Shown: piece after piece, positions 24,669 through 33,736 of the stretch
How the letters are laid out: the number at the start of each line of letters is the position of its first letter
How positions within the stretch are numbered: the stretch's first letter is position 1
Source of the DNA: Leucobacter sp042726155
Lineage (GTDB): Bacteria; Actinomycetota; Actinomycetes; Actinomycetales; Microbacteriaceae
DNA: 64,000 nt
Direction: 5' to 3'
Assembly (NCBI RefSeq): GCF_042726155.1
Contig: NZ_JBHXHV010000002.1
Span: 124,001-188,000 of the forward strand
Notes under the pieces: generated by a model
What the model saw: the letters and a program-made list of their open reading frames with translations, nothing else
Told to the model about the DNA's origin: nothing
Database searches by the model: none
Translations under genes and position numbers: made by a program

Positions 24669-26099
24669 TTACTTTTCGAGATCCTCGGCACGCTGCGCCG
24701 CCTCGGCGGAGCTCGTACCGGGACGATTTTCGGCCACCCAGCCAGCGATGTTGCGCTGCGGTGCCACGTTCATGGCGAGCGAGCCCGACGGTACGTTCTT
24801 GCGCACCACCGTTCCCGCCGCGGTGTATGCGCCGTCTGCGATGTTGACGGGCGCGATGAGCACGTTCTTCGACCCAACGCGTACGCCGTCGCCAACCTGC
24901 GCCTGGTGCTTCCGCACGCCGTCGTAGTTCGCGAAGATCGTGCCTGCGCCGATGTTCGTGTCAGTGCCGATAGTCGCATCGCCGACGTAGCTCAGGTGAG
25001 GAACCTTGCTGCCGTCGCCGATCTTCGCGTTCTTCGTCTCGACGAACGCGCCAATCTTGCCGCCCTCGCCGAGTTCAGTGCCCGGGCGAATGTACGCAAA
25101 CGGACCGACGTTCACGCCCGCCGAGAACACGGCGAGCGTTGCCTCACTGCGACGGATGCGCGCGTCGACTCCGACCTCGCAATCGACGAGCGTGGTGTCG
25201 GGCCCGATGATCGCGCCGGTGGCGATCGAGGTTGCACCGTGCAAAAAGGTGCCGGGCAAGATCTCGACGTCAGGCTCGATCGAGACGTCCGCGTCGATCC
25301 AGGTGCTCGACGGATCCTGCACCGTGACGCCAGCACGCTGATGGGCGCGCACAATGCGAGCGTTGAGTTCGCGGCCGGCTTCAGCGAGCTGGGCACGGTC
25401 GTTGACGCCCGCGATCGTCCAGGGGTCGTCGGTGACGACGGCTTCGACATCGCCGCCGCTCGCGAGGATTCGCGCCGCGGCGTCCGTGAGGTATTTTTCG
25501 CCCTGCGCGTTGTTCGTGTCGATACCGGCGAGCGCGGTCTGCAGCGACCGACGCGCGAAGACGTAAATGCCGCCGTTGATCTCGGTCACGCGGCGCTGTG
25601 CGTCGTCCGCGTCTTTTTCTTCGACGATGCCGAGCACCGAGCCACTCGCATCGCGCAGGATCCGCCCCAGGCCGGTCGGGTTGTCGAAGACCGCGGAGAG
25701 CAGCGTCATCGCCCGGCTGCCACTGAGGTGCCCCGTCACGAGCCGCTCGAGCGTCGCGGTGTCGATCAGCGGCGCATCACCGGAGAGCACCACGACCGAG
25801 CCGTCGAAGTCGTCAGGGAGGGCGGCGAGCGCCTGCTCAACCGCGCGTCCCGTTCCGGGAACCTCGTCTTGATCGACAATGACGGTGTCGGGGGCGTGAT
25901 CAAGAATTGCCTCGGCAACGCGCTCACGATCGTGGCGCACAACGGCGACGATCTGTGCGGGTTCGAGCCCGGCGGCAGCATCAAGCACGTGGGCGATGAG
26001 TGAGCGACCGCCGATGCGGTGCAGCACCTTGGGCAGTGCCGACTTCATGCGAGTACCCTGCCCTGCGGCGAGGATGACGACTGCAAGGTGCTCTGCCAT
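24669..26099 (-). CDS. glmU: Bifunctional UDP-N-acetylglucosamine pyrophosphorylase / glucosamine-1-phosphate acetyltransferase
   Basis: A 476-residue enzyme that makes UDP-GlcNAc for peptidoglycan and, in actinobacteria, mycothiol. The N-terminal uridyltransferase domain starts VVILAAGQGTRMKSALPKVLH with the signature at residues 10-17 and K24. From about residue 255 a left-handed beta-helix of hexapeptide repeats follows, including VGVDARIRRSEA and DGSKVPHLSYVGDA. ATG 26099 follows AGAAAGGG. tRNA-Gln lies 51 bases upstream on the same strand. Confidence 0.97.
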   Translation of the reverse strand: MAEHLAVVILAAGQGTRMKSALPKVLHRIGGRSLIAHVLDAAAGLEPAQIVAVVRHDRERVAEAILDHAPDTVIVDQDEVPGTGRAVEQALAALPDDFDGSVVVLSGDAPLIDTATLERLVTGHLSGSRAMTLLSAVFDNPTGLGRILRDASGSVLGIVEEKDADDAQRRVTEINGGIYVFARRSLQTALAGIDTNNAQGEKYLTDAAARILASGGDVEAVVTDDPWTIAGVNDRAQLAEAGRELNARIVRAHQRAGVTVQDPSSTWIDADVSIEPDVEILPGTFLHGATSIATGAIIGPDTTLVDCEVGVDARIRRSEATLAVFSAGVNVGPFAYIRPGTELGEGGKIGAFVETKNAKIGDGSKVPHLSYVGDATIGTDTNIGAGTIFANYDGVRKHQAQVGDGVRVGSKNVLIAPVNIADGAYTAAGTVVRKNVPSGSLAMNVAPQRNIAGWVAENRPGTSSAEAAQRAEDLEK

Positions 26100-26150
26100 G
26101 GTGCCCTTTCTACGGTGGAGATGATCCAGGGCAAGACCCTGATTCATCGT

Positions 26151-26221
26151 TCCGCCTCCAGGATTCGAACCTAGACCGAACAGCTCCAAAGGCTGTCGTG
26201 CTGCCATTACACTAAGGCGGA
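26151..26221 (-). tRNA. tRNA-Gln (anticodon TTG)
   Basis: On the minus strand a 71-base cloverleaf folds: acceptor TCCGCCT with AGGCGGA, D stem GTGT/GCAC, anticodon stem ACAGC/GCTGT enclosing loop CTTTGGA (anticodon TTG at positions 34-36), a 5-base variable loop and T arm CTAGG-TTCGAAT-CCTGG. CCA is not encoded. The position beside glmU matches other actinobacteria. Confidence 0.95.
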
Positions 26222-26309
26222 CCGTGCCGGAATCAGCACGCGTACTAGTCTGCCACGGCTGAGCGGCGAGAAGAACCAACACGGGTCGCGCCGGGGTCTC
26301 ATCCCAGCG

Positions 26310-26315
26310 GATAAT
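26310..26315 (+). promoter_or_regulatory. Candidate -10 element for leaderless marR mRNA
   Basis: GATAAT ends exactly six bases (AGAGGG) before the ATG at 26322. The purine-rich AGAGGG touches the start codon and is too close to work as a Shine-Dalgarno, so a leaderless transcript is plausible. Confidence 0.4.
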
Positions 26316-26321
26316 AGAGGG

Positions 26322-26873
26322 ATGAAACACGAAGACGAGGTCGACCGGATCATCGCCGACTGGGAGTCGGCCCGCCCCGATCTCGACTTTGCACCCCTCG
26401 CGATTTTTTCTCGCATGTGGCGAGTGACGAAGCACATTGATCGCGCCCGCGCGCACGCGTTCGAGCGGTCAGGCCTGATGTCGTGGGAGTTTGACGTGCT
26501 CGCGGCACTCCGGCGCAGCGGCGAGCCCTTTCGCCAGAGCCCGAAGGTGCTCGGCCAGCAGACGATGGTGTCGAGCGGCACCATGACGAACCGCATCGAC
26601 CGGATGGCCGAGCGCGAACTCGTGCGGCGGCTCACCGACCCGAACGATGGTCGCGGCGTGCTCGTCGAGATGATGCCGCGCGGCCTGACGCTCGTCGATG
26701 CCGCGATCACTCGCCTCACTGACTCCGAAGAGCGGTTGTTGAGCGGCATTCCCAAGTCGGAGCGGGATCGCCTCGGCGTACTGCTGCGCAGACTCGCACT
26801 GAGCGTCGACCGCTATGTGCCGCTGTCTGAGCCGACGCCGTCGGATGAAGCCGAGGAGCCCGACGCCGTCTGA
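26322..26873 (+). CDS. MarR-family transcriptional regulator
   Basis: A 183-residue dimeric winged-helix regulator. The helix-turn-helix and wing are at about 65-120: LMSWEFDVLAALRRSG, then TMVSSGTMTNRIDRMAERELVRR and TDPNDGRGVLVEM, the DxRG-type wing motif being strong. Flanking helices form the dimer interface. It is a single-gene unit opposite to the tRNA-Gln/glmU transcripts and converges on the FG-GAP gene. Its target and ligand are unknown. Confidence 0.9.
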   Translation: MKHEDEVDRIIADWESARPDLDFAPLAIFSRMWRVTKHIDRARAHAFERSGLMSWEFDVLAALRRSGEPFRQSPKVLGQQTMVSSGTMTNRIDRMAERELVRRLTDPNDGRGVLVEMMPRGLTLVDAAITRLTDSEERLLSGIPKSERDRLGVLLRRLALSVDRYVPLSEPTPSDEAEEPDAV

Positions 26874-26880
26874 ACTCGCT

Positions 26881-26929
26881 GTGTGGTGCAGCCCGATGCC
26901 GGCCAAGTCGACACTGGGCTGCACCGCAC
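26881..26929. terminator. Hairpin between marR and the FG-GAP gene
   Basis: Arms 26881-26894 and 26916-26929 pair over 14 positions with one mismatch; the inner 10 bp (GGTGCAGCCC with GGGCTGCACC) are perfect. It is located in the 59-base gap of a convergent gene pair, fitting a bidirectional terminator. Confidence 0.7.
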
Positions 26930-26932
26930 CAA

Positions 26933-29722
26933 CTACTTCACCCGCTGCGTAGCTGTCGCCGACTTCGAATTCACGTTCGCGCTCCCCAGATACTTGGCAG
27001 TGACCTTCGTGTTACTTCGCAGTGCTTTTGGCGCGCGCACCTTCACGATGCCGTGCTGTGCAGCGCTCAGCGCAACAGTCTGCTTCGCGGAGCCAAAACT
27101 CACGGTAACCTTCCCAGTTGGATAGGAGCCGTTATTGAGCTTGCCCAGCTTCACGGTCGCAGCGGGGCGCGAACCCTTCTTGGCGGTACTGGTCACGACC
27201 TTCGCGGAACTCACTGACGCACGTACGACCTGCAGAGTCCCGGGGGTCGTACGTGCCGCCGAGTCGGCATAGGTGTCGTCGCCAAGGTACTGCGCCGTAA
27301 TGCGATAATTGCCCACGCTCACCGCTGGCAGGCGCAGCGTCGCGACACCACCCGGCCCCACCTGTGCGGTGCCCAGATCACGTGATCCTGATGTGAACAG
27401 CACCACACCGGCTTCAGCGCCCTGCACAGTCACCGCAGCGGTTGGACGCACACCGTACACCGCCCGCGCCGCATTCAGTCGTATGGTCGAGAGATATACC
27501 GGAACGTGCGAGACGGTCACACGACGCGCCTTCGATGCCCCCGTCGCGTACCGGGCGTCACCCGAGTATTTTGCGGTCAGCTGGTAGCTTCCAGCCGTCT
27601 GTGGAACCGTTGTCAGGGTTGCGCTGCCGCCCTCGATGGGCGCGCTTCCGAGACTCTGCGCCCCCGCACGAAATTCCACCTCGCCTGTGGCCTCGGCCGG
27701 CACGGTCGCCGTGAACGCGAGCTCATCGAGTGCGGTTCCCGTGGCGTCACCGGAGACCGTGACGGCAGCCGCGATCTTCGCGATATCAACTCGCTGTTCC
27801 GCCTTCGATTCGGCGAAAGCGCCGCTTTCGTCTATGAACCGCGCGCTCACGATGGCGGATCCCCCGGCGCTGAATTCCGCTGCCGAGCAGGCGGCTGAGC
27901 CGCTGATCACTGCCATCGCTTCACACTCGGCAATAGCGACGCCATCAATGGCGAACGATACGCTTCCCGTCACATCGCCCGCGCTCTGACCCGCTGAGAG
28001 CTTCGCGGTGATCGTGCCACCGTCGGCGACCGATAGCTCGCCCGGTTCAAGATTGATCGAGGTGACGGCCGCCCCGAGTAGATACACGGAAGAATAGTCC
28101 GTGCCGTTCGCGCCACCGACGACATCCGGTACACCGTTTCCATCGAAGTCAGAAACCGAGCCCACCGATCGTCCGAGTTGTGCACCGGCCACAGCTCCGT
28201 CAATGCGGAAGCCGCTCGATGCGTCGAGCGATCCCGCGCTGAGCGTCCCGGAGAAACCCGGTTGCCCGTTCACGACGTAGATTGCTCCGGCGTTTGCGCC
28301 ACCGCTGTCGTGCCCCCAGGCCCCGAGCACGACCTCGGGCACGCCATCTCCCGAGACGTCGGTTATGCCTGCGGCCGCCCAGCCAAACTTGTCGTTGTCG
28401 GCAGCGCCCTCAATCCAATAGCCGCGGGGAGCCTGATCGGCGTCGCAGGTGCCGCTTGTGTTTGTCGTCTCGTCGTTGCACGAGTAGACGGCATTCTGGT
28501 CGACTCCGGGCACCGTGAACACGGTCTGCAACGATGCGGCGCCCGTAACAATCGCTGCCCCACCCGGTCTCGGTCCGGTCGCAGCATTTGACACTCCGTC
28601 TCCACCGACGGCAAAGTCGGCGAGGCCATCACCGTTGATGTCGCCGAGCGCCGCAATCGACGTGCCGAGCCTGTCTCGCCCTCGCTGTGGGCCGTACACT
28701 GCGAAGCCGTGCGCGCCTAGTGCGCCAGTATCGACTTGCTGAGGCGCGTCTGAACCGAAAATCGCATAGGCCGCGCCCGCGACCGGTGACGCGCTTCCCC
28801 AGGGGATTGCCCCGTAGCTACCCACCACAAGGTCGGCAAGTCCATCGCCGTTGAGATCGCCGACGCTTTCAGCCGAAACGAGCTGCCCGACCCCGCCATC
28901 GATGCTCTGAAGCACACGACCCTCGCCTGCACCGCTGGCCACATCGATGGTCGAGACGTCCTCGGAGCCAGCGATCACCCACACGCGTCCGATGTTCGAA
29001 GCGATCGGTGTTCCCGCCGCCGCGTCCGCGGGCCGGTCATACAGGTTGTCGACGATCGCGAAGTCGGCGAGGCCGTCACCGTTCACATCACCCAGCCCGG
29101 TAACTGCGTACCCGAAATTCGCGCTTCCTCCGGGGACGCTGTTCTCAGCGACCGCCGCCGAGTTCGTGATCTCGAATCCCCGTGTGCCAAGCGAGTCGAC
29201 GTCGACGGGCTCGAAATCTGTTGCCCCGAGAATCACCCAAGCGCGCTGCGTCCGATTTGAACCGATTAGCAGGTCGTCAATGCCATCGCCATTCACGTCG
29301 TTTAGGCACGAGACGCTCTGCCCCGCGAAGGCGTTCGTCGTATTGGGGCCGTCGATCCGAACAGCGCCGACCGCCTCCCCCGTTCCGATCATCCCGCCGA
29401 CCGGGTCCGATCCGCCAAGCAGCACATAGGCAGCGCCAGCATTTTTCGTCGTACCGCGAGACCACCACCAGTCCCCTACGACGGCGTCATCAACGCCGTC
29501 ACCATTCACATCGCAAGACGTGCGGCTCGCGGCGAACCCCAGGTCGCCACCGGCTTCGCCGGTCCAACGCACTTCCGAAACGTGCGGTGTGGCGGTCGCG
29601 GCGGGCACGCCCTCCACGGCCAGCGCGGGCGTTGCAAGCGCGATTGGCGCAACGAATGCCGACCCGACCAGCGCGAGGGCGGCAGCAACGCCCGCTCCGG
29701 TCTGTGTCATAGTTCTCTTCAC
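26933..29722 (-). CDS. Secreted FG-GAP beta-propeller protein with C-terminal Ig-like repeats
   Basis: A 929-residue exported protein. GTG 29722 is preferred: AAAGGA lies just upstream and it gives the basic n-region of a Sec signal (MKRTMTQTGAG..., hydrophobic core, cleavage near ALA-VEG). Residues about 45-550 hold seven FG-GAP/integrin-alpha-type repeats, each with a Ca2+ loop such as DVNGDGVDDAVVG, DLNGDGLADLVVG and DFDGNGVPDVVGG, consistent with a seven-bladed propeller. Residues about 550-929 are about four Ig-like domains of the bacterial Big_3/Big_5 type, ending in Lys-rich sequence with no LPxTG or membrane anchor. It follows a second secreted-protein gene by 70 bases. Role: adhesion or glycan binding is likely, not proven. 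Confidence 0.85.
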   Translation of the reverse strand: MKRTMTQTGAGVAAALALVGSAFVAPIALATPALAVEGVPAATATPHVSEVRWTGEAGGDLGFAASRTSCDVNGDGVDDAVVGDWWWSRGTTKNAGAAYVLLGGSDPVGGMIGTGEAVGAVRIDGPNTTNAFAGQSVSCLNDVNGDGIDDLLIGSNRTQRAWVILGATDFEPVDVDSLGTRGFEITNSAAVAENSVPGGSANFGYAVTGLGDVNGDGLADFAIVDNLYDRPADAAAGTPIASNIGRVWVIAGSEDVSTIDVASGAGEGRVLQSIDGGVGQLVSAESVGDLNGDGLADLVVGSYGAIPWGSASPVAGAAYAIFGSDAPQQVDTGALGAHGFAVYGPQRGRDRLGTSIAALGDINGDGLADFAVGGDGVSNAATGPRPGGAAIVTGAASLQTVFTVPGVDQNAVYSCNDETTNTSGTCDADQAPRGYWIEGAADNDKFGWAAAGITDVSGDGVPEVVLGAWGHDSGGANAGAIYVVNGQPGFSGTLSAGSLDASSGFRIDGAVAGAQLGRSVGSVSDFDGNGVPDVVGGANGTDYSSVYLLGAAVTSINLEPGELSVADGGTITAKLSAGQSAGDVTGSVSFAIDGVAIAECEAMAVISGSAACSAAEFSAGGSAIVSARFIDESGAFAESKAEQRVDIAKIAAAVTVSGDATGTALDELAFTATVPAEATGEVEFRAGAQSLGSAPIEGGSATLTTVPQTAGSYQLTAKYSGDARYATGASKARRVTVSHVPVYLSTIRLNAARAVYGVRPTAAVTVQGAEAGVVLFTSGSRDLGTAQVGPGGVATLRLPAVSVGNYRITAQYLGDDTYADSAARTTPGTLQVVRASVSSAKVVTSTAKKGSRPAATVKLGKLNNGSYPTGKVTVSFGSAKQTVALSAAQHGIVKVRAPKALRSNTKVTAKYLGSANVNSKSATATQRVK

Positions 29723-29792
29723 TTCGGTCCTTTCGGGTACCTCAAGCGGCGGACGGCGCCCGCCCGTGCATCGGGCGATGCCCGGTGCAGAT

Positions 29793-31745
29793 TTAGTTCG
29801 GCGCGTGTACGCCGTTTCGTGCGCCGAAATCGGCCTTGGCATCAAATTTCTGGCGCGCGAGTTCAACTGTGCCGAGCACACTGCCGGGATGAATCAGCTG
29901 TGGCACCGATCCGACGGTGGGCATTGCCTGCGCGTTGCCGCCATAAGGATCGGAGTACACGACGTCACCATCTGTCTCCGGGTCCGCGAGCTGCAAGTCT
30001 GCGAGGTAGAAGTCGCGTTGCGCGCCGTCAAACGGAGACCGCGGATCGCGGTAGTCGAAACGTTCCTGCGCTGCGAGTCCCGACCAGAGATAGTCGGTCG
30101 GTGCACCAGTTGCGAGCCAGGCGAGGTCGAGCGGTCGGCTGATACCGTTCACGGTCGCCGTACTGGTGCGCGCATCGTAAATTCGGCTCGGGTTGCGAAT
30201 ACCGAACCATGGATCGAACCTCGCCAGCTCGATGCCGTCTGAGCTCGTGACTGCATTCTCGCCCTCCCACAGTTCATACAGCGACCAGTCCGTTGCGTTC
30301 GCAGCGAGACACTCCTGAGTCGGGATGATGCGTTTTCCACCATCGCCCGCGGGCAGCGTGCTGCCGACCGTTGAAATAGGCGTGTCGGTGGCGCAGGTCG
30401 AGTACATCTCGTTCGCATTGCCGAAGCGCGAGAGCATCGAGGTAATGATTTCGGTGCCATCGTTGCACTTCGCCGCGTAGAGGATCTCGTGCGCATTGTT
30501 CGAGGTCGCGTCCGGCGACCAGCTTCCCTGATGCTGTTTGATTAAGAAGTCGCAGGTGAGCTGCACGCCGTCGGGCAGCTTCAGCCAGTTGCGATTCGCG
30601 TCAAGCATTTTTACACCGTTGGCCACAAAAATCTTATGGCCTCCGTTGTCTTCATGGCGCATCGACATGTCGCCGTGCTCATGGACGTAGTTGTCGAGCT
30701 CTTCGCTCGTGTACCCGAATGGCAGACCTTTCGGTTCGCCCGCTATAAGATCGTGCGGCGCGTACCACTGCGCAACCCAGTCTGAGATGTTTGACGTCGC
30801 GGGGTCCGCCCCATGCTCGTGCCCGAATGTACAGATTGTTCCCGTCTCCGGGTCGGTCGCCTGCGCGGGATGCCACGTCGGGTAGTACTTACCATCAGGC
30901 CCCAGCACGCGGAAAGATGCGTGTAATTCGGCTGGACAGGTGTCATATTCCGTCGGCGCCCAATTCCGCTCGACGTACGCTTTCGAGAACCCGCGTTCTG
31001 GGTCCGGTTCGGGTGCTGGCTTCGTGAGCTTCAGCGAGGTCGTTGCCGAGACGGGCTCGGGGGCAGTCTCGGCAATCACCACGCGGTGAGCGCCTCCCGC
31101 ATCGAAGGCATCGTAGGCTGATTGCGTAAGGGCAAGCTTCACCGTCTTGTCCCCCCGCTTCGCGGTGACCCTCTGCTGCGCGGCGGTCTTGCCGCCGATT
31201 TGCAGCGACACGTTCGCTCCACAGCCCTGGGCGGACACGCAGGTGAGTGCCAAGGGCAGCACGCGATCAGCGCCAATCTCATAGGACTTCGTGACGACAG
31301 AGAGCTGCGGCTTCGCGGGCTTGACCATAGCCTTCGCTGAGAACTTCGCCTTCGCGGGTCGGGTGGCAGATCCGGCAATTGTCAGAGTGGCCGCTTTTTT
31401 CCCGAAAAAGGCACGATACTGCGCGGCAGAAAGCGTCCAGTTCAGCTGTTTCGAATCGCGCTTGGCCACGCTGTAGCTCAATTTTGTAGTACCGCCCGTG
31501 CTGAGTTTGAGCGCGACCGACCCCGCACACGTATTCGTGGCGGCACACGCGAGTGTCACTGAGACAACACGATCCGTACCGACACTGGGAGTGGCGGTCA
31601 CCCGCTGCACTGTCAGTGCCTCGGCGGGGAGCGCGGCCCCGACACCGAAGCCGATCGGCGCAAGTACCGCAGCGCAGAGTGCGATGCTCAGCAGCGTTCC
31701 TCGCGGGTTTCGAACTCGTTCATTACCTGGGCGGCGCTGGCGCAT
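29793..31745 (-). CDS. Secreted His-rich protein of unknown function with duplicated N-terminal domain
   Basis: A 650-residue exported protein I do not recognise. After a signal peptide (basic start, core LLSIALCAAVLAPIGFGVG, cleavage near AEA-LTV), two related Ig-like domains (about 25-125 and 130-230) each contain a Cys pair five residues apart (CAATNTC, CVSAQGC). The C-terminal region (about 250-650) carries Asp/His clusters: FGHEHG, then VHEHGDMSMRHEDNGGHK, suggesting a metal site, plus several Cys residues. It is upstream of the FG-GAP gene on the same strand, so the two are likely co-expressed. A DtxR-like sequence lies 60 bases upstream of the ATG. An extracellular enzyme or metal-binding protein is possible. 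Confidence 0.7.
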   Translation of the reverse strand: MRQRRPGNERVRNPRGTLLSIALCAAVLAPIGFGVGAALPAEALTVQRVTATPSVGTDRVVSVTLACAATNTCAGSVALKLSTGGTTKLSYSVAKRDSKQLNWTLSAAQYRAFFGKKAATLTIAGSATRPAKAKFSAKAMVKPAKPQLSVVTKSYEIGADRVLPLALTCVSAQGCGANVSLQIGGKTAAQQRVTAKRGDKTVKLALTQSAYDAFDAGGAHRVVIAETAPEPVSATTSLKLTKPAPEPDPERGFSKAYVERNWAPTEYDTCPAELHASFRVLGPDGKYYPTWHPAQATDPETGTICTFGHEHGADPATSNISDWVAQWYAPHDLIAGEPKGLPFGYTSEELDNYVHEHGDMSMRHEDNGGHKIFVANGVKMLDANRNWLKLPDGVQLTCDFLIKQHQGSWSPDATSNNAHEILYAAKCNDGTEIITSMLSRFGNANEMYSTCATDTPISTVGSTLPAGDGGKRIIPTQECLAANATDWSLYELWEGENAVTSSDGIELARFDPWFGIRNPSRIYDARTSTATVNGISRPLDLAWLATGAPTDYLWSGLAAQERFDYRDPRSPFDGAQRDFYLADLQLADPETDGDVVYSDPYGGNAQAMPTVGSVPQLIHPGSVLGTVELARQKFDAKADFGARNGVHAPN

Positions 31746-31804
31746 GCATCCTCGTTCTCCGAAGGGGACTCGGCCGAACAGTGGACGCGAGCAGTTCATC
31801 ATAT

Positions 31805-31823
31805 CTACATGAGGCTCGCCTAA
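31805..31823 (-). promoter_or_regulatory. Weak DtxR/IdeR-like box before the secreted-protein pair
   Basis: CTACATGAGGCTCGCCTAA matches the 19-bp IdeR/DtxR consensus at 13 positions by my count and has an AGGC-TC-GCCT palindromic core. It is about 60 bases before the ATG at 31745. The match is marginal. Confidence 0.3.
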
Positions 31824-31886
31824 ACAACATCTGATGTGAGAGTTACGGCACCTTCCACCCGGGCGCCGCCGCCCAGGGTTCGCGTA

Positions 31887-33608
31887 TTACTGCGCGACGT
31901 CCTCCGGCAGCTCCGGTGCCGACACAGGCGGCTGACGCAGCGTGCCCTCGCCGCCCGCGTCTTCCCCGACTCCGGCGCCGGCTTCAAACGCCGCCGCGTA
32001 GCTCAGCAGCTCGGGGTCTGAGTAGGCGCGGCCAGCGAAGGTGATGCCCACGGGCATACCGATGTCGTTCATGATGCCCATTGCGGCCGTGACGGTCGGG
32101 ATGCCCAGGTGACGCAGCGCGTAATTGCCGTTCGAGAAGAAGACGCCGTTTGCCCAGGCCCGATCCGCCGCCGCCTGGTCGATATCTGCGTTCCACGCTC
32201 CGACGTCAGCGTTCGCGGGAAACACGACGCCGTCGAAGTGATTGGCGTGCAGCCACGACTCGAAGAGCTGCTCGCGAAGCTGCACGAGCGCGCGCAGGCC
32301 GTCGGCGAAGTCGCCGCGGTCGCGCGGATCCGAAATGCCCCGCTGCGCCATCGCCACGGTCGAGCGGTACCGGTTCTCGTAGTCTTCGACCTCTTCGTAG
32401 CGATCGGGCAGCGCACCCGGGGGCTGCGGGAAGATCGTGTCGGGATCGACCGCCCCGAGATTCGGGATCGACGGGTCGCCGTTCGCACGCAAGAAGTCGT
32501 CCCAGCCGAACGCGAGGAAGTGGTTGAACTCGGTGTCCATCCAGCCCTCCGGCAGCACGCCCAGCGCGCCGACGTTCTCCTGACCCGGCCTGTCACCCTC
32601 GTACTGCTCAATCAGTGGGAAGTCGGTGACGACGACCTCGGCGCCGAGCGCCTCGAGCCTGGCGCGGGCCGTCTCGAAGAGTGCAAGCACCGAGGGGCGC
32701 ACGTCGATCGGGAAGTTCGGATCTTCGCCCAGGTACATTGCCGGCACCGCGAATCGCTTGCCGCGCAGCGCCTCGTTGTCGCCCAGGTCGAGATAGCTCG
32801 CCGGGCGGTGTTCGCTCGGGCTCGGCAGCGGGATGACCTGCTGGTTGCGCCAGAAATCACCTCGCGTGATCGCGTCGTCTTGCACGAGCACGTCGAGCAC
32901 GCGCAGCATGTCGGGCATGGAGCGGGTCTGCGGCACGACCACGTCGCGCGCTGGGAAGAGCGGCCAGTTGCCACGGATGCTCAGCACGCCCCACGACGGG
33001 GTGTAGGCGCAGAGGCCGTTGTTTGATGCGGGGCTGCGGCCCGACGACACCGTCTCCTCGCCCATGCCGAACATCGCGAGGTTTGCCGCCGTCGAGACGC
33101 CAGAGCCGTTCGACGATCCTGACGCGTACGCCGCGGCCAGAAATTCTCGGTTGTACGGGCTTTCGGCGCGGCCATATACACCCCGCTGCATGCCGCCGTC
33201 TGCCATCGGGGGCATGTTTGTCTTGCCGACGAGCACCGCGCCCGCTTCACGCAGCTGCGCCACCGAGAACGCGTCCCACTGGGCGATGAGGTGTTCGAAG
33301 GCGGGCGAGCCCGACGCGACGGTCAGCCCCTCCACCATGTACGAGTCCTTCACCGTGAACGGCACTCCCTCAAGCGGGCGCGCGTTCCCCTCGCGCCAGC
33401 GGCGATCGGATTCGGCCGCGTCGCGAAGGGCATTCGGGTTCGCGACCACGATGGCGTTGAAGCCCTCCGGGCCGCGATCGAACGCCTCGATGCGCGCGAG
33501 GAAGCGCTCGGTGAGCCAGGTGCTCGTGATCGTGCCGCGGTACATCGCGTCGAGCACCTCGTCGATCGATGCCTCGAGCAGGTGGAAGGGAGCGGAAGGT
33601 TCGCTCAT
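31887..33608 (-). CDS. Amidase (amidase signature family)
   Basis: A 573-residue amidohydrolase with a Ser-cisSer-Lys triad: K87 in VPFTVKDSY, cis-Ser S165 in the YASGSSNGSG loop, and nucleophile S189 in EETVSSGRSPASN. The spacing of 24 residues between the two Ser is the family norm; the nucleophile loop departs from the usual GTDTGGS. The length is slightly above typical (450-550) because of insertions around 300-400. No signal peptide. GAGGA lies upstream of the ATG. It is divergent from a TetR gene with which it shares a promoter/operator region. The natural amide is unknown. Confidence 0.88.
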   Translation of the reverse strand: MSEPSAPFHLLEASIDEVLDAMYRGTITSTWLTERFLARIEAFDRGPEGFNAIVVANPNALRDAAESDRRWREGNARPLEGVPFTVKDSYMVEGLTVASGSPAFEHLIAQWDAFSVAQLREAGAVLVGKTNMPPMADGGMQRGVYGRAESPYNREFLAAAYASGSSNGSGVSTAANLAMFGMGEETVSSGRSPASNNGLCAYTPSWGVLSIRGNWPLFPARDVVVPQTRSMPDMLRVLDVLVQDDAITRGDFWRNQQVIPLPSPSEHRPASYLDLGDNEALRGKRFAVPAMYLGEDPNFPIDVRPSVLALFETARARLEALGAEVVVTDFPLIEQYEGDRPGQENVGALGVLPEGWMDTEFNHFLAFGWDDFLRANGDPSIPNLGAVDPDTIFPQPPGALPDRYEEVEDYENRYRSTVAMAQRGISDPRDRGDFADGLRALVQLREQLFESWLHANHFDGVVFPANADVGAWNADIDQAAADRAWANGVFFSNGNYALRHLGIPTVTAAMGIMNDIGMPVGITFAGRAYSDPELLSYAAAFEAGAGVGEDAGGEGTLRQPPVSAPELPEDVAQ

Positions 33609-33645
33609 GGTGGTCCTCGTTTCCGTCGCCCGCGGGCGATAGCGC

Positions 33646-33674
33646 TTGCCTGCGCCCACTCTGGCGCCTATCCT
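33646..33674 (+). promoter_or_regulatory. Promoter of the tetR gene
   Basis: TTGCCT (33646-33651), a 17-base spacer and TATCCT (33669-33674) make a good sigma-70-type promoter upstream of the tetR start at 33737. Confidence 0.6.
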
Positions 33675-33688
33675 GAAAACAGTTTCAG
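33673..33688. promoter_or_regulatory. Candidate TetR operator between amidase and tetR
   Basis: The perfect inverted repeat CTGAAA-ACAG-TTTCAG spans 33673-33688, overlapping the -10 and the likely start point of the tetR promoter. It sits in the divergent region shared with the amidase gene, a typical autoregulatory TetR arrangement. Confidence 0.6.
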
Positions 33689-33736
33689 CTTCCGGAGCGC
33701 CCGTGTCAAGTGGGCGCGCGAACTCGAGGAGTGGCC

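Noticed and set aside
24498..26003. A 501-codon plus-strand open frame opposite glmU
   Set aside because: It mirrors the codon bias of glmU, lacks a Shine-Dalgarno and has no recognisable domain; glmU on the other strand is certain.
26151..26221. tRNA-Gln as an integration attachment site
   Set aside because: No integrase gene and no second copy of the tRNA 3' end was seen in the window.
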